Shown: positions 12,357 through 23,113 of the stretch, in pieces
Position numbering within the stretch: the stretch's first letter is position 1
How the letters are laid out: each line of letters opens with the position of its first letter
From: Cryptomeria japonica
Lineage: Eukaryota > Streptophyta > Pinopsida > Cupressales > Cupressaceae
Assembly: GCF_030272615.1 (NCBI RefSeq)
Contig: NC_081415.1
Span: forward strand, 376,293,392 to 376,357,391
Direction of reading: 5' to 3'
DNA length: 64,000 nucleotides
Program-made: the position numbers and the translations under genes
Notes under the pieces: model-generated
What the model was told of the DNA's origin: nothing
Seen by the model: the letters and a program-made list of their open reading frames with translations, nothing else
Databases searched by the model: none

Positions 12357-13700
12357 AAATAGATAACTGGCACAAGGAGTACTCACAGTTGATGAAGAGT
12401 AACTAGAGGAGGAGTAGTTCTCACTGCTAGAATTTTGTTTGTTGCATTCTTTTTGTAGGTTTCCTTTTCAGGTGTATGCACTTTTGCCTCACATTCAACA
12501 TGTACCAACTAAGGACTGCACCACTTTTAGCACCATATTTTGAATTTTGGACAAGGATAGGAGTTTCAAAATGAAGACACATCAACCCCACTCCCTCTAG
12601 GCCTACGATATCAATCCCCAAAAATTGTTATCTCAATCTCCTTATCTCTCTCACTTTCAAAGTTGATTTTGTCTTGTACTTGAAAAGGATGCCTTTAGGC
12701 ATATTCTACTGTAAGTAATCAAATTTTGATTGTGTCCTATCAGCCTAAAGCTTGTTTTTCTCCCTTGTTCTATAAAAGGGAAAGTAAGACTAATAGGAAA
12801 GGATCCTGAAAATTTTGAGAAGTAGATTGTATTAGGTGCTAGTTCAAAAGATAATTGAAATTTTTTTCTTCGCGGATATGTTATGAACTGCTATTACAAT
12901 GTATCCAACTTTTTGAAAATCAATGATAGAAATCAGTTTCATGTTGTTTTCCATATTGTGTATAAGTGTTGCATGACTCTTTATGTTAAAAACATATGGA
13001 TTGTCTTCTCTAATGGAGAATGTGTATACTTGATAATAGGTCTCTTTTAATAAAAGAGGTAAAATTTAGTTTCAAGGTTACTGCAATGAATATGTATTTT
13101 AATGAGATATAACATGTACTAATTTCAGGTTACATAACATACAAGGTATGAAATGTTTGGTGAAGAGATTTTATTTGGTGATATATTGTGGTTTTTATGA
13201 TTTATCTGCAGTTAGACTCTATTCCCAGTGGGATAAACACTTATCTCTTTTCTCATTTGCTTTAGGGTCATTGATAAATCAAATATCATTTCCTTTCTAT
13301 TTGTAGGAGTAGGAGTAGAGTTAGTTTATGTTCTCAGTAGCTTGTAGGGTAAATGGGATTATGCAATAGTTAAATCAAACACAAAACATCCATCATTACA
13401 CACCTGATAACTATCCACTTTGAATAGGCCTATTGTTTAGTTTGTCATGTGTTTATCATTTTCAAACCTGCAATAGGAATACTTGCCTAAGTTTAGTGGA
13501 GCTCGAAGAGTAGAAGGCTTGTATAGCCTTGTTTGTTACATTTTATTTTCTTTAGTCTATTGATAGTGTTGATTACATGTTCTAGATTACCAGTCTCATA
13601 GTCTAGTATTGTGTGTCTCCTTAGGACTAAAGGTAGAAAGAAAAATCACTAATACAACCTTTAACTAAAGGCTTAAATTTTCTTGCAATTGATCCTCATA
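12357..13700. other. No gene recognised
   Basis: The first ~45 bases end the decayed coding region interrupted by the copia element. The rest is AT-rich with stops in all frames and no recognised TE ends. It may be further-decayed gypsy A sequence (downstream of protease on the minus strand) or old intergenic DNA. Confidence 0.5.
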
Positions 13701-13709
13701 CTGTGCTTT

Positions 13710-15054
13710 CTATGATACCTTATCATGATTAGAAATACATGTGATTATGTAGTCTTCATGCTTAATATCAATTTCCTTACTAGTTGTTATAGACATGAGG
13801 TTTAATATGTTTCTTGCATTCACAATCATCTTCAAATTCCCTGTGTTTACAATAGATCTATCATTCTTCATGCGATGAGCTCTTACAATGTATTCAATTT
13901 GATCTTTAAAAAAATGATACCTTTTATGTTCCCTATAGAAAATAGCCTTTTTGTCATAAAAGTAAGGACTTACTAAAACCATTCCTCATATGTCAAGTGG
14001 AATTACATCCAACTCTACCTCATCTACAAACTTGAATGTGATTGCAAATTGGAATTTACATTGTCTCAACACATGCAACCAAGAATTGTCATGCACCCAA
14101 CCTAATGTAAATGTTTTTGGATGAGGTTTTGTGTTTAATCCCAATTGCTTAATAACTTATTTAGAGATTAAGTTCACATGTGATCCATTATCTATGAGTG
14201 TATCAATATTACTCTATTTTGTGATAGTCCTTACATGAAACAATTCGTTCCTTTTTTTTTAACAAGGACCTCATATACTTTAAAGAAGAATCATGGGAGC
14301 TCGTACTGGCAACAAGAATGATAGCTTTTATACCCACAACATCTATCTTGGTTTCATCATTGGAGTCTAATCCAAGGTCCAATAGCTATGGTATTTTGCT
14401 TACCCTTTTGATCCTTGAACCACTTTGTTTTTTGATCAGGATGCAATTTTGAACATTTTTCATCCACATGCCCTTTCTTTTTGCAGTGTGATCAATAAGG
14501 CTTTTCCTCTTCTTTATTTAAGGAAGTTGTCCACTGCATTTTCTCCTTCTATTTCTTGCTTCCTTTTTGCTTAATGGATTCCATTAAGAAACTGTCATGG
14601 CTATTCTTCATGTTTATTTCAAAATGAATGGCTTGCACACTAAATTCGTCAAGGATAGTTGGATTGAACACAAGTATTGTATGCCTCAAATTTTCACATA
14701 ATCCACCTATGTACTTCAACAAATTTTCTTGTGTGTATAATGGAATGCCCAAAATTAAAGCTATTTTCCTAAATTCCTATGTATATTATTGTATACTTTG
14801 TCCTTTCTCTTTCCTTAATAATTGTCAATTCATTACTGGGTGTTGCATGTGGCCTAATGGATAAAATTGTTTCTTAAGTGTAGCTATAAACTCAAACCAA
14901 GAAGAAATAATTATACCATGTCGACTAAGATCTTCCTAAGTTTTTCTCTCCACCAAATTAGGGTTGTGCCTCACAAGTGAAGAGTGGCTAATTGGATCTT
15001 TGAAGTATCATCAATAAACTTATAAATACTATAATAAACTTCAATTTTCTTTAT
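13710..15054 (-). pseudogene. Gypsy A: Ty3/gypsy gag C-terminus, zinc knuckle and aspartic protease
   Basis: Read on the minus strand from 15054 it gives a gag segment (WIKKIEVYYSIYKF, then YIGGLCENLRHTILVFNPT), a zinc knuckle missing its first cysteine (HCKKKGHVDEKC), a protease with the DNG-type active site (LIDNGSHVNLIS) and the conserved region after it (AIFYREHKRYHFFKDQIEYI at 13940-13880). Several stops are present (for example in the zinc knuckle and protease). The upstream part of gag continues at 28291-28626, on the far side of the 15060-28285 element, and the frame across that insertion is continuous through K-L-D-N-W-I-K-K. No RT is visible beyond 13700, so the element is truncated. 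Confidence 0.8.
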
Positions 15055-15059
15055 CCAAT

Positions 15060-16682
15060 TGTAGCGTCGTAAATTGTACGCACTTGCTAGGGTGGTACAA
15101 TTTCACACCTAGTTTAGCACCCGCCTTGGGGCATTTTGCATTTTGAATTGCATTTCCCCTTTAGCACTTAATTAATCAAATTAATTAGGTTTAAGGTCTT
15201 ATTTCATCATCTTCCAGTTGGGCCCTTTAATTAAAGTGTGCCCCTTTCATTTTATTCCTCCAATACATCATTTAATCAAAAACCCTAATTAGGTCCTATT
15301 TTGAACTTGGGGGCTTGATTTTGGGGGTCAAAACATCTTGAAATCAGCTGTAACTTTGGGATTCTCTCTAAAATCATCATATCCGACGGCCCTGAAAATT
15401 TGGTGAAAAGTTGTCAGGACCATGGCGCCCGGAGTGCACATGGTCCCGACATTTTTCTCAAAATTTTAGGAGCGCAATCCAATCATAAAATAAAGCTTAA
15501 TCCCAAGAAATTGGCGGGAGATTCAATCTCTAGGTCGGCCAAAAGTTGAAATTAAGACCTAGGGTTTCATATATAAGAGCTCTCTTTCTTCATTTGAAAG
15601 GATCCAGAATTTTGGTTTCAAGGGCCTTCAACGCAGTGAAAGAGAAGATCTTTAAAGACTTCAACAACATTCAAACATCCATCCATCAAGCATTCATCAA
15701 TTTCATCCATCCATTTAGGGCTTTGAAGACATTGAAGAGCAATAGGGGATTACCGACTAAAGATTGTCTTGTACCCTCCCTTGGGGTTGGGTATGATTTC
15801 ATGTTTTTTTCATGTCTTGGCATAAGCCTCATTATATCATTTGTATTCATGCTTTAGATCACTTTTCATCTTGATTTGGAGCATTTACATTATCATTTAT
15901 AGGCAATTAGGGTTTACTTTCTAAGTTGCTCTAGTTTGCTTACTTTCATTTTAGGATCTTGCACACACACAAGGTCTGCACACACAACTTTTATTATACA
16001 ACTTGGCTATTCATGGAGGTGGAAATCACCAAAGTGGAGGTTTGACTAAGGCAAAACCCTATATAGCCGCCCAACACACCTTTTCAGATATAAGTGCAGA
16101 TTTCCGAATCCGAAGGACACCGCAAGTTGCAGATCCGACGGAAGCGGACTGAGACAGAACTTCACACCAAATTCCAACCCAGAAAGCTAGGACAAGGGCA
16201 TGGGGAACCCTGGTCCTGCTAGGACAGGGGCACTGGGTGCCCTGGTCCCTGGGACAAGGGCGCTGGGTGCCCTGGTCCTTGTCCGTTTCAGTGAATTTTA
16301 GCAGTTTCAGAGGTAGCAACTTCAGTATTTCAGGCTTCCGGCTTCAACGGCAGATCTTGCAGAATCAAATCCATTCAAGGTACACATTTACATTTCTCCT
16401 CTTATCCTTACAATTCTTCATCATTAAATCTCAATTCTACAATCTTGTGCTCAAAGTTACTAGTTCATACTTACACTTTAGGGTCAATAGTTGAACTTGC
16501 ATCATTCTATCTTTCATTTTCAACAAAGGAATAGAAATCCTAATAGGTAGCCCGTGGCTCTCTCTTCCACAAAAAGAAGTAGCCAATTGTGTGATACCTC
16601 TAGGCTCTTTCATATTCCACAAGTGTGTGATTGAAAGTGAGATTAGGGCATGTTTGCTTAGTGTCACTTTTTCCCCTACACA
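15060..16682 (+). repeat. 5' LTR of the non-autonomous element
   Basis: Starts TGTAGCGTCGTAAATTG and ends tttttcccctacaca. A TATATAAG promoter word lies at 15570-15577, matched at 27172-27179 in the 3' LTR. A repeated 'gacaggggca-ctgggtgccctggtcc' type unit (16190-16280, three copies) is present in both LTRs. Confidence 0.93.
15570..15577 (+). promoter_or_regulatory. LTR TATA box
   Basis: TATATAAG in the context gggtttcatatataagagc, identical in both LTRs. Confidence 0.55.
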
Positions 16683-16685
16683 TTT

Positions 16686-16702
16686 TGGTGAACCCGACGT
16701 GA
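16686..16702 (+). other. Primer-binding site
   Basis: TGGTGAACCCGACGTGA begins 3 bases after the LTR end, at the position and with the TGG start expected of a PBS. The tRNA is not assigned here. Confidence 0.7.
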
Positions 16703-17016
16703 ATTCCAATCTTATCTAATTCTGATTTATGTTTTCAAATTTGAGTGTTTATGCTATTTCAAATTCAAATTTGTATTTACAAGTTTTAATTTCTTGCAAG
16801 ATTAAAAAATTTAGAGGAAATTTTTGCTAAAACCCTAATTTTGTTGAACTTGTGGATAGCTTAATTGGGATCAATAATTTCAAATATGATTTAGGAACTC
16901 ATTTGAATCATAAATTTCATTTTCTAAATCTACATTCTAAGTTCTTGCATTGGTTAAAATTAAACATTTCCTTCTATTTTGCATGTGTTATCATTTGAAA
17001 GAGGAAAATTGTTGTC

Positions 17017-20000
17017 ATGATGCATTCATTTCATAGATGTGATAATGGGTTAGCTTCCCTTGTTTCAATTTTTCCTTCTCCTAAAGAACCTCCCCCCATC
17101 TATAACAACATTTTAGTGCCTAAAAGAGTTGCTACCAATCCCTTTGAGACTCTCCCATTCTCTAAGGATGAAGACTTTAAGAGTGATCTTGACAATTCTC
17201 CTAAAATGTGCCCTTCCTATTTAGCTATCCTAGAGGAAGAGAATGATATCATAAACACCTTTCTTAATGTTACTTCACCTTCCCTACATGATGCCTCTCT
17301 AAGTGAAAAGGTATTGATGGACATTGACTTATTTTCTCCTAAAGTTGGTCCTTCCAATGGGGGCATGTTAGTGCAACAAGAGGTTATGAACACTTCTTTC
17401 AAAGATCTCCTTCCTAAGCATGAATCTTTGGAGAAATATGTTCATGTTCCTCCTAAAACACACTCCCTTCATGAGGATCCTTTGGTGCAAGAAGATGACA
17501 TTATCCCTACATTTCCTAGTGATGGCATTTCCTTTTCCAACAAAATTCCCACGAGAGATGATGAATTAATGATAAATGCTTACCCTTCTCCTAAAGTTGG
17601 TCTTACCCATAAGCATCCCTTAGAGAAAGAATATGAAATAATAAGCAATTTCCTTAATTCTCTCTCCCCTAAAGATCATATTGAACATATTTTGAGGAAA
17701 GAGGATGAGTTTAACACATCTATTGATGCTCTCCCTCCCAAGGATGAGGAATTAATAAACAATGTTATCTTCTCTCCCGAAATTGACAATACTTCAAACA
17801 TTCCTTTCAACAACCTCACTATTTGGGATGAACAATTAGAAGAAGGTGTAGATTATTCTCTACCCCGTGAGAGAACCCTAGCCAGAGGGGATGAAATCAA
17901 GATTGAAAACTCCCTTGATAGTTTCTCACCTTCCTTGAATCTCAATTATTCTCCCTCTAAAAATAAAGCATCTCCCTCTCCTCAACTTGGTTCTACTCAT
18001 AAAGATGCCCTAGTTCAAAGCAAGATGGTTAACATCTCTTTCAAAGATCTCCCTCTCAAAAGTGAGACTTTAGAGATTAATGTTGATCCTTCTCCTAGAG
18101 AGTTTATTCCCCATGTAGATCCTTTGATGATAGAGGATGATACGACCCTTCCTAGTATTACTCTTCCTACTAGAACATCAATGCCTACCCCTTGTTTCTC
18201 TCCTAAAATTGATTTAATCTGTGATAAGATTTTAGTGCAAGAGAATACTATCAATAATTCTTCCAACACTTTTGTTCATTCCTCTAAACCATCCTCAATC
18301 AATTTGATACATGTAAATGAAACACCTAACAAACCTCTCTTCACTGTCCAAGGTGCTTGTCCTTCTCAAAATTCTCAACCTTTAAATAAGCCTATCTTTC
18401 AAGGTGGTTATGCTAATGATTCTTTTTGCACTCCTAAGAAACCTATTATTACTGTGCAAGGAGGTTATTCTACTAAGAGCCCTTATGAGTATGCTAAGCA
18501 ACTGACTAGAGAGAGTTATAATGCGGTTGCTCATACCTATAACACAAGAAACAATAGGCAACCTAATCCTCCTCCAGTTATCCCAACTTCACTTCCTCCT
18601 TCCCAACCTATTCTTCCTCAAGCTCCTCGTATTTCACAAATGCTTAGTAAGGACTATGATCTTATTGAACAACTTAAAACTACTCTAGCAAAGATTTCTA
18701 TTTGGGATTTAGTTCAAACTTCACCTGCCTATCATGGGATGTTACAAGATGCCTTAAAAAATTTAGATGTCCCACCTGCAGTGACACCTAATAATAATAA
18801 TAATAACATGGCTTCCCTGATTGATTCTACAAGCAAACCCAAAGCTCAAATTGTGTTCACACAAGATGAGTTACCTTCTCATGAAATTCAAAATCAATAT
18901 GATCCTCTTATGATTGTAGTTATTATCAATGAAAGTGCTATAAGATGAACCCTTGTGGACAATGGATCTAGCCTTAATGTTTGTAGTATTGATTTATTGG
19001 ACAAGCTTAATGTGGATCATTCTCTCATTAAACATTCTTCTATTTCTATTCGAGGCTTTTATAATGTTGGTAAAGAATGTTTGGGTATCATAACCTTACC
19101 TATTACAGTAGGTCCTGTTACTTTACCTACACCTATTCATGTCATCTCTGGTAATTTGACTTACAATCTTCTATTAGGGAGACCTTGGCTTCATAGTATG
19201 CAAGTTGTCCCCTCAACTTTGCATGGGCGAGTCAAATTCATTTATGACAATATAACATACACCTTGCTAGCTGATACTAATCTTCAAGAACCATTACGAA
19301 CTGGATCTTCTTGTTCAACTACTTCCAATCCTTCTACCACTTCAAATGCATCTACTTCCTTTAAGGATTTTGTCCCCTCTAGTACTCTTGATCCTTCTAC
19401 TCAATCAAAATCTTCTCCCAAAGATATCTTTTCTCCTAAAAAGGCTCTCTTAGATGATGATTGGGGATCTTTAGACTTTAACCCTACTTTTGTAGGAGAA
19501 TATAGAGTGCCTAAGATTGAGAAGGGAAACTCTAAGGAAGAAACTAAAGAGAAGCCCACTTTGTCTAAGCAATTCAGTAACAACTTTGTGCCTACCTCCG
19601 ATTCAAATAACTCTTCAACATCTTCCTCTAATACAAATAGCACTGAGACCTATGGGGCATCACCATCTCTCTCTGATTTAGCATCCCTTTATGGTCGTGG
19701 TTTTCACATTTTGGCTAAGAGTGGCTATAGTGGAAATGGTTGTGGCACAAATGAACAAGGAATTAAAGTTCCTTTAGAACATAACATGCATGAATATTCA
19801 TTTGGACTTGGATATAATCTTTCTAAGCCCACCAAAGCATCTAAAAGACCATCTCTCAATGTGAATGCTATATTTAGTAGTGATGATGATCTCACTTCAA
19901 CTAAATCATCTTCTACTTCTATCAACTCTCATTCCCCTCATAAGGAAATCTTGGCGATGAACAAATCTCTTTATGAATCCCCTCAAATTTCTAAATCCAC

Positions 20001-20208
20001 TTATGAATCTTTATCTCCTATTCATCATAAAGTCCTTTCCTCCAAGGATAAGGCTCTAATAAATTACACTCATCCCTCTTCTAAGATTTCTTGTGACTTT
20101 TCTTCTTCAATTTTTATCATTTTATACATGTTTTTGATCTCACTTATAGCTGACCATTTAGCATGTCATATTCAAATACCTCATTCAATCTATCATGTCT
20201 TTAAATAA
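17017..20208 (+). pseudogene. Long ORF: repeat-rich N-terminal region, Tat gag-pro linker, aspartic protease, G-patch-like segment (one internal TGA)
   Basis: About 1060 codons with a single stop (TGA 18946-18948), consistent with a CGA codon mutated to TGA. Residues 1-540 are acidic and Ser/Pro-rich with a recurring SPK-x-(hydrophobic)...(E/Q)..(I/M).N pattern near residues 60, 105, 190, 319 and 394, and a larger repeat (SFKDLLPKHESLE near 126, SFKDLPLKSETLE near 342). Near residue 545 comes the Tat-lineage linker (DYDLIEQLKTTLAKIS), then protease from about 645 (VDNGSSLNVCS, LLGRPWLH, VPSTLH) and a Gly-rich G-patch-like part near 893-938 (SGYSGNGCGTN, FGLGYN). The canonical retrotransposon gag fold and zinc knuckle are not seen. 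Protease would process the polyprotein. The role of the repeat region is unknown. The near-open frame suggests recent activity or selection. Confidence 0.85.
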
Positions 20209-20788
20209 CATTAATGGCTATTATGTTGCTCATCATTATGTGACATTGGTAGCTCATTTACTGGGGGCTCATTGTCATTCATGATGGTACAATTTCAAGT
20301 GCAATCATATTTTTGAAGCAACATAATAGCCTAATTTTCTATGTTATCTCTTGTTCCTATGGGGACAAGAGTGATTTCATACATCTCTTCTTTTTATGGT
20401 TAAAATTTCCCTTTGGGGTAATAGTGTGGAAATATTGATCATCTTTTCTTTAGAATCCTCTTTTCCTAGATATGGGAGAAGATGTGTATTCTCTTTCTTA
20501 TCCTACCCACTTCTTGTGAGGAGCATTTTACATACACTAATGTCTTGCTTGCATAAACTCATGTGAGTATGTAGTACATTTTGCTTATGTCTAAATCTCT
20601 CCCTAGAAGATTGTGTAAGTCCTTCTCATTGTCCTTATCCTTGGGAGGCAATGATCTTTCCTTATTTTTATCTAAGGATCCACTTTTTCCTATTTCGTGG
20701 ATGATGTGAACTTTATTACTTGATGTTATTCCTTGTATGCATTTGTTGTTGTTTGTTCAAGGATTCTCTCTTACAAGAGGTGTAAGTC
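20209..20788 (+). other. 3' noncoding region of the non-autonomous element (first part)
   Basis: AT-rich sequence with no open frame and no RT-like motif. It continues at 25352 after the inserted 4.56-kb unit. Confidence 0.7.
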
Positions 20789-22429
20789 TGTAATGCCCCT
20801 ACCCTAGTCGGACTTGTAAAACCGTTTGACCTTGGTTGACTTCCTATGTGGCATTCTTGAATGGTAGGTTAACCGTGATGCAATGTGTAGTTTAGATAAT
20901 ATAAATAATTGTGCATACTTATTATTGTGCTCTTGCGTCGATTCTTGTGTAAATGTAATTGTTTCCTAACTCTTGTGATAAATCTCGAGCTAACGCCCTC
21001 ATTGAATATGTATATGTATATGTGTGCTTGCATGAATTCATGGGTGCAGGAGATTGCAGGTACAACACCGCCTAGGGCGAGGTTCATCTCCTTTGGGATT
21101 TGCAAGGTTGAATATACCTCCTCAATCCTTAGAATTCAGATTTGGTAGTCATAAAACTCTTGTCTTGCCTTAGCCATGGTGAGGTGAGCGTCGTGTGTGG
21201 TTCGTGGGGCTTTCTTTTCATTGGGTTGCGTGTCGTGTGATTTGGTGGACTTCCTCGAGTTGCGTGCCATGCGCGGGGTAAGTGGAGTTTGTAATCCTAA
21301 GTATTTAATTCTATTTAATGAGTAGATGTACGCATTAGTAATTTAGAAATTTAAATAGTTAGTTTCTTTTATATGAATAATCGTTGATTTAAAGAGATCA
21401 CTTTAATTATAACTGTAGCAAGCTTAAAGCATTTAAATTGGATTAATGTGCTCATTTATGCATTTGTGGTTGAGAAAATTAAAATAAATAGATTTCTTTC
21501 ATGAGAATAGTCAATTTTTAAAAAGGTCGCTTTATTATGTTATAGCGAGTTAATTTAATAGTTAATTTTAAAATAACGAAATTAATGAGTTATGCGTTTT
21601 AGGAAGGAAAGGTTTAAAGTCATTTGGGAAATAGAAATAAATTAATCATATTCGCATTTGGAAGAGAAAAGGGTAAATTTTATTATTTAAAGAAAATTAT
21701 TCTTTTTACTCGTAAAGTTGATTTAGTATAAAAGATTGATTTTTGGAAAATTAAATTAATCAAAATGCCCTACCCTGGTCAACAATTCGAAATATAAAGT
21801 GTTGGCTAAAGTAATATGAAGAAATTTAAAATTAGAGTTAAATAAGAAATGGAAGCTTTTTAATTTTAAAAAAAAAATGAATAAGAAGGATTGAATAATG
21901 GAAAGGAATGATTTCCATTTTTCATTCTCTTTTATTTTAAAAATAAATGCCTAAATTCGAAATTGAAAATTAGGGCAAAAATAGGGTTTCTCATTTTAAC
22001 CTAGCTTTTAAAACATTTTGGGGGTTCTTTCTTTTGGGGGGGATCTTTTTGGAAATGGAGGTGGGAAAAATGTTGGAGAAAATGGAGTTCTCTTGCTTGG
22101 AGTTGCAGGTGGAGCTCTTCATCAAAACTCTTCCCGGAATGCATTTGGAGGTAGGATTCGAATGCACCATTTTTTGTTCCTTTTAAAATTGTGGGTATAT
22201 CTCCGAAATTTGTCTTGAAGATTTCTTGCTCCAAAACCTCCATGATTGTTGTTTAAACGTAGGATTCAGTTTTGAAAACATGGGTAGTTCTTGGATCAAA
22301 TTCTTGTTTGTTAATAGATTTTGTGGTTTTAAACTTGATGAGGAAATATTCTTCCCATAATGAAGATTTTGGAAAAATCTGGAAAATGAATGGGTTTGTA
22401 AAAAAAAAAAATGATGGGAGATTTCGTTA

Positions 22430-22432
<3 letters not shown>

Positions 22433-22478
<46 letters not shown>
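22433..22478. repeat. (AT)n microsatellite
   Basis: Uninterrupted AT dinucleotide run of about 46 bp. Confidence 0.95.
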
Positions 22479-22480
<2 letters not shown>

Positions 22481-22615
22481 TCTTTTTTTGAAGATTTTTA
22501 ATGATTAAATCCGATTGTAAGTCAGATCATATATTAACCAAAAAAAAAATAATAAAAAAAATTAGGGTTTCGGGGGGGGAGCCGAAGCTCAACCCGCCCC
22601 TCCCTCGCGGCGCTG

Positions 22616-22852
22616 TTGTGGCTCGCAGTCTACTTGCGACCACAATGTGGGCCGCAGGGAACCCTGCATCCACAACGTGGGCCGCAGGGAACCCCGCGTC
22701 CACACTGTTGGCCGCAGGGAGACCTGCGACCACAGTGTGGCTCGCAGGGACCTGCGTCCACGCTGTGGGCCGCAGGGAACCTGCGTCCACAGTGTGGCTT
22801 CGCAGGAACCTGCGTCCACGCTGTGGGCCGCAGGGACCTGCGTGCGGGTTCC
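22616..22852. repeat. GC-rich minisatellite, about eight 29-31-bp units, each a near-palindrome
   Basis: Units of the form TGTGGGCCGCAGG-GAA-CCTGCGTCCACA repeat head to tail. The two halves of each unit are nearly reverse complements, so each copy can form a hairpin. Several frames on both strands happen to stay open through it. I treat these as artefacts of repeat composition. The GC content contrasts sharply with the AT-rich surroundings. Confidence 0.9.
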
Positions 22853-23067
22853 ACCCACTCCCGAGATGGGAGGTGGGGCCCGTAGGTAGGTTTAGAATAA
22901 AATAAAATAAAAATTGTTTTATGATATTTTTTTTTATATATATAATTTGTTTTAAACAAAAAATATATATTATAATATATGCCATGGGGTATGTATAAAA
23001 GGATTTTGTAGTATATTTGTAGAAAGGTTTATTTTATTTGAAATTAGTTTTTAATTCGCTAAATATT

Positions 23068-23069
<2 letters not shown>

Positions 23070-23109
<40 letters not shown>
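23070..23109. repeat. (TA)n microsatellite
   Basis: Uninterrupted TA run of about 40 bp. Confidence 0.95.

Positions 23110-23113
<4 letters not shown>

Noticed and set aside
12427-12621. Small minus-strand ORF in the gene-free stretch
   Set aside because: Short, no motif, no continuation on either side. Random open frames of this length are expected.
15546-15857. Open frame of ~100 codons just after the LTR TATA box (also at 27148)
   Set aside because: It occurs identically in both LTRs of the non-autonomous element as part of the transcribed LTR sequence. It has no family motif and breaks differently in the two copies.
22501-22985. Several overlapping open frames on both strands
   Set aside because: They run through the 30-bp GC-rich minisatellite, where repetition and lack of stops keep many frames open. 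Protein composition follows the repeat, not a fold.
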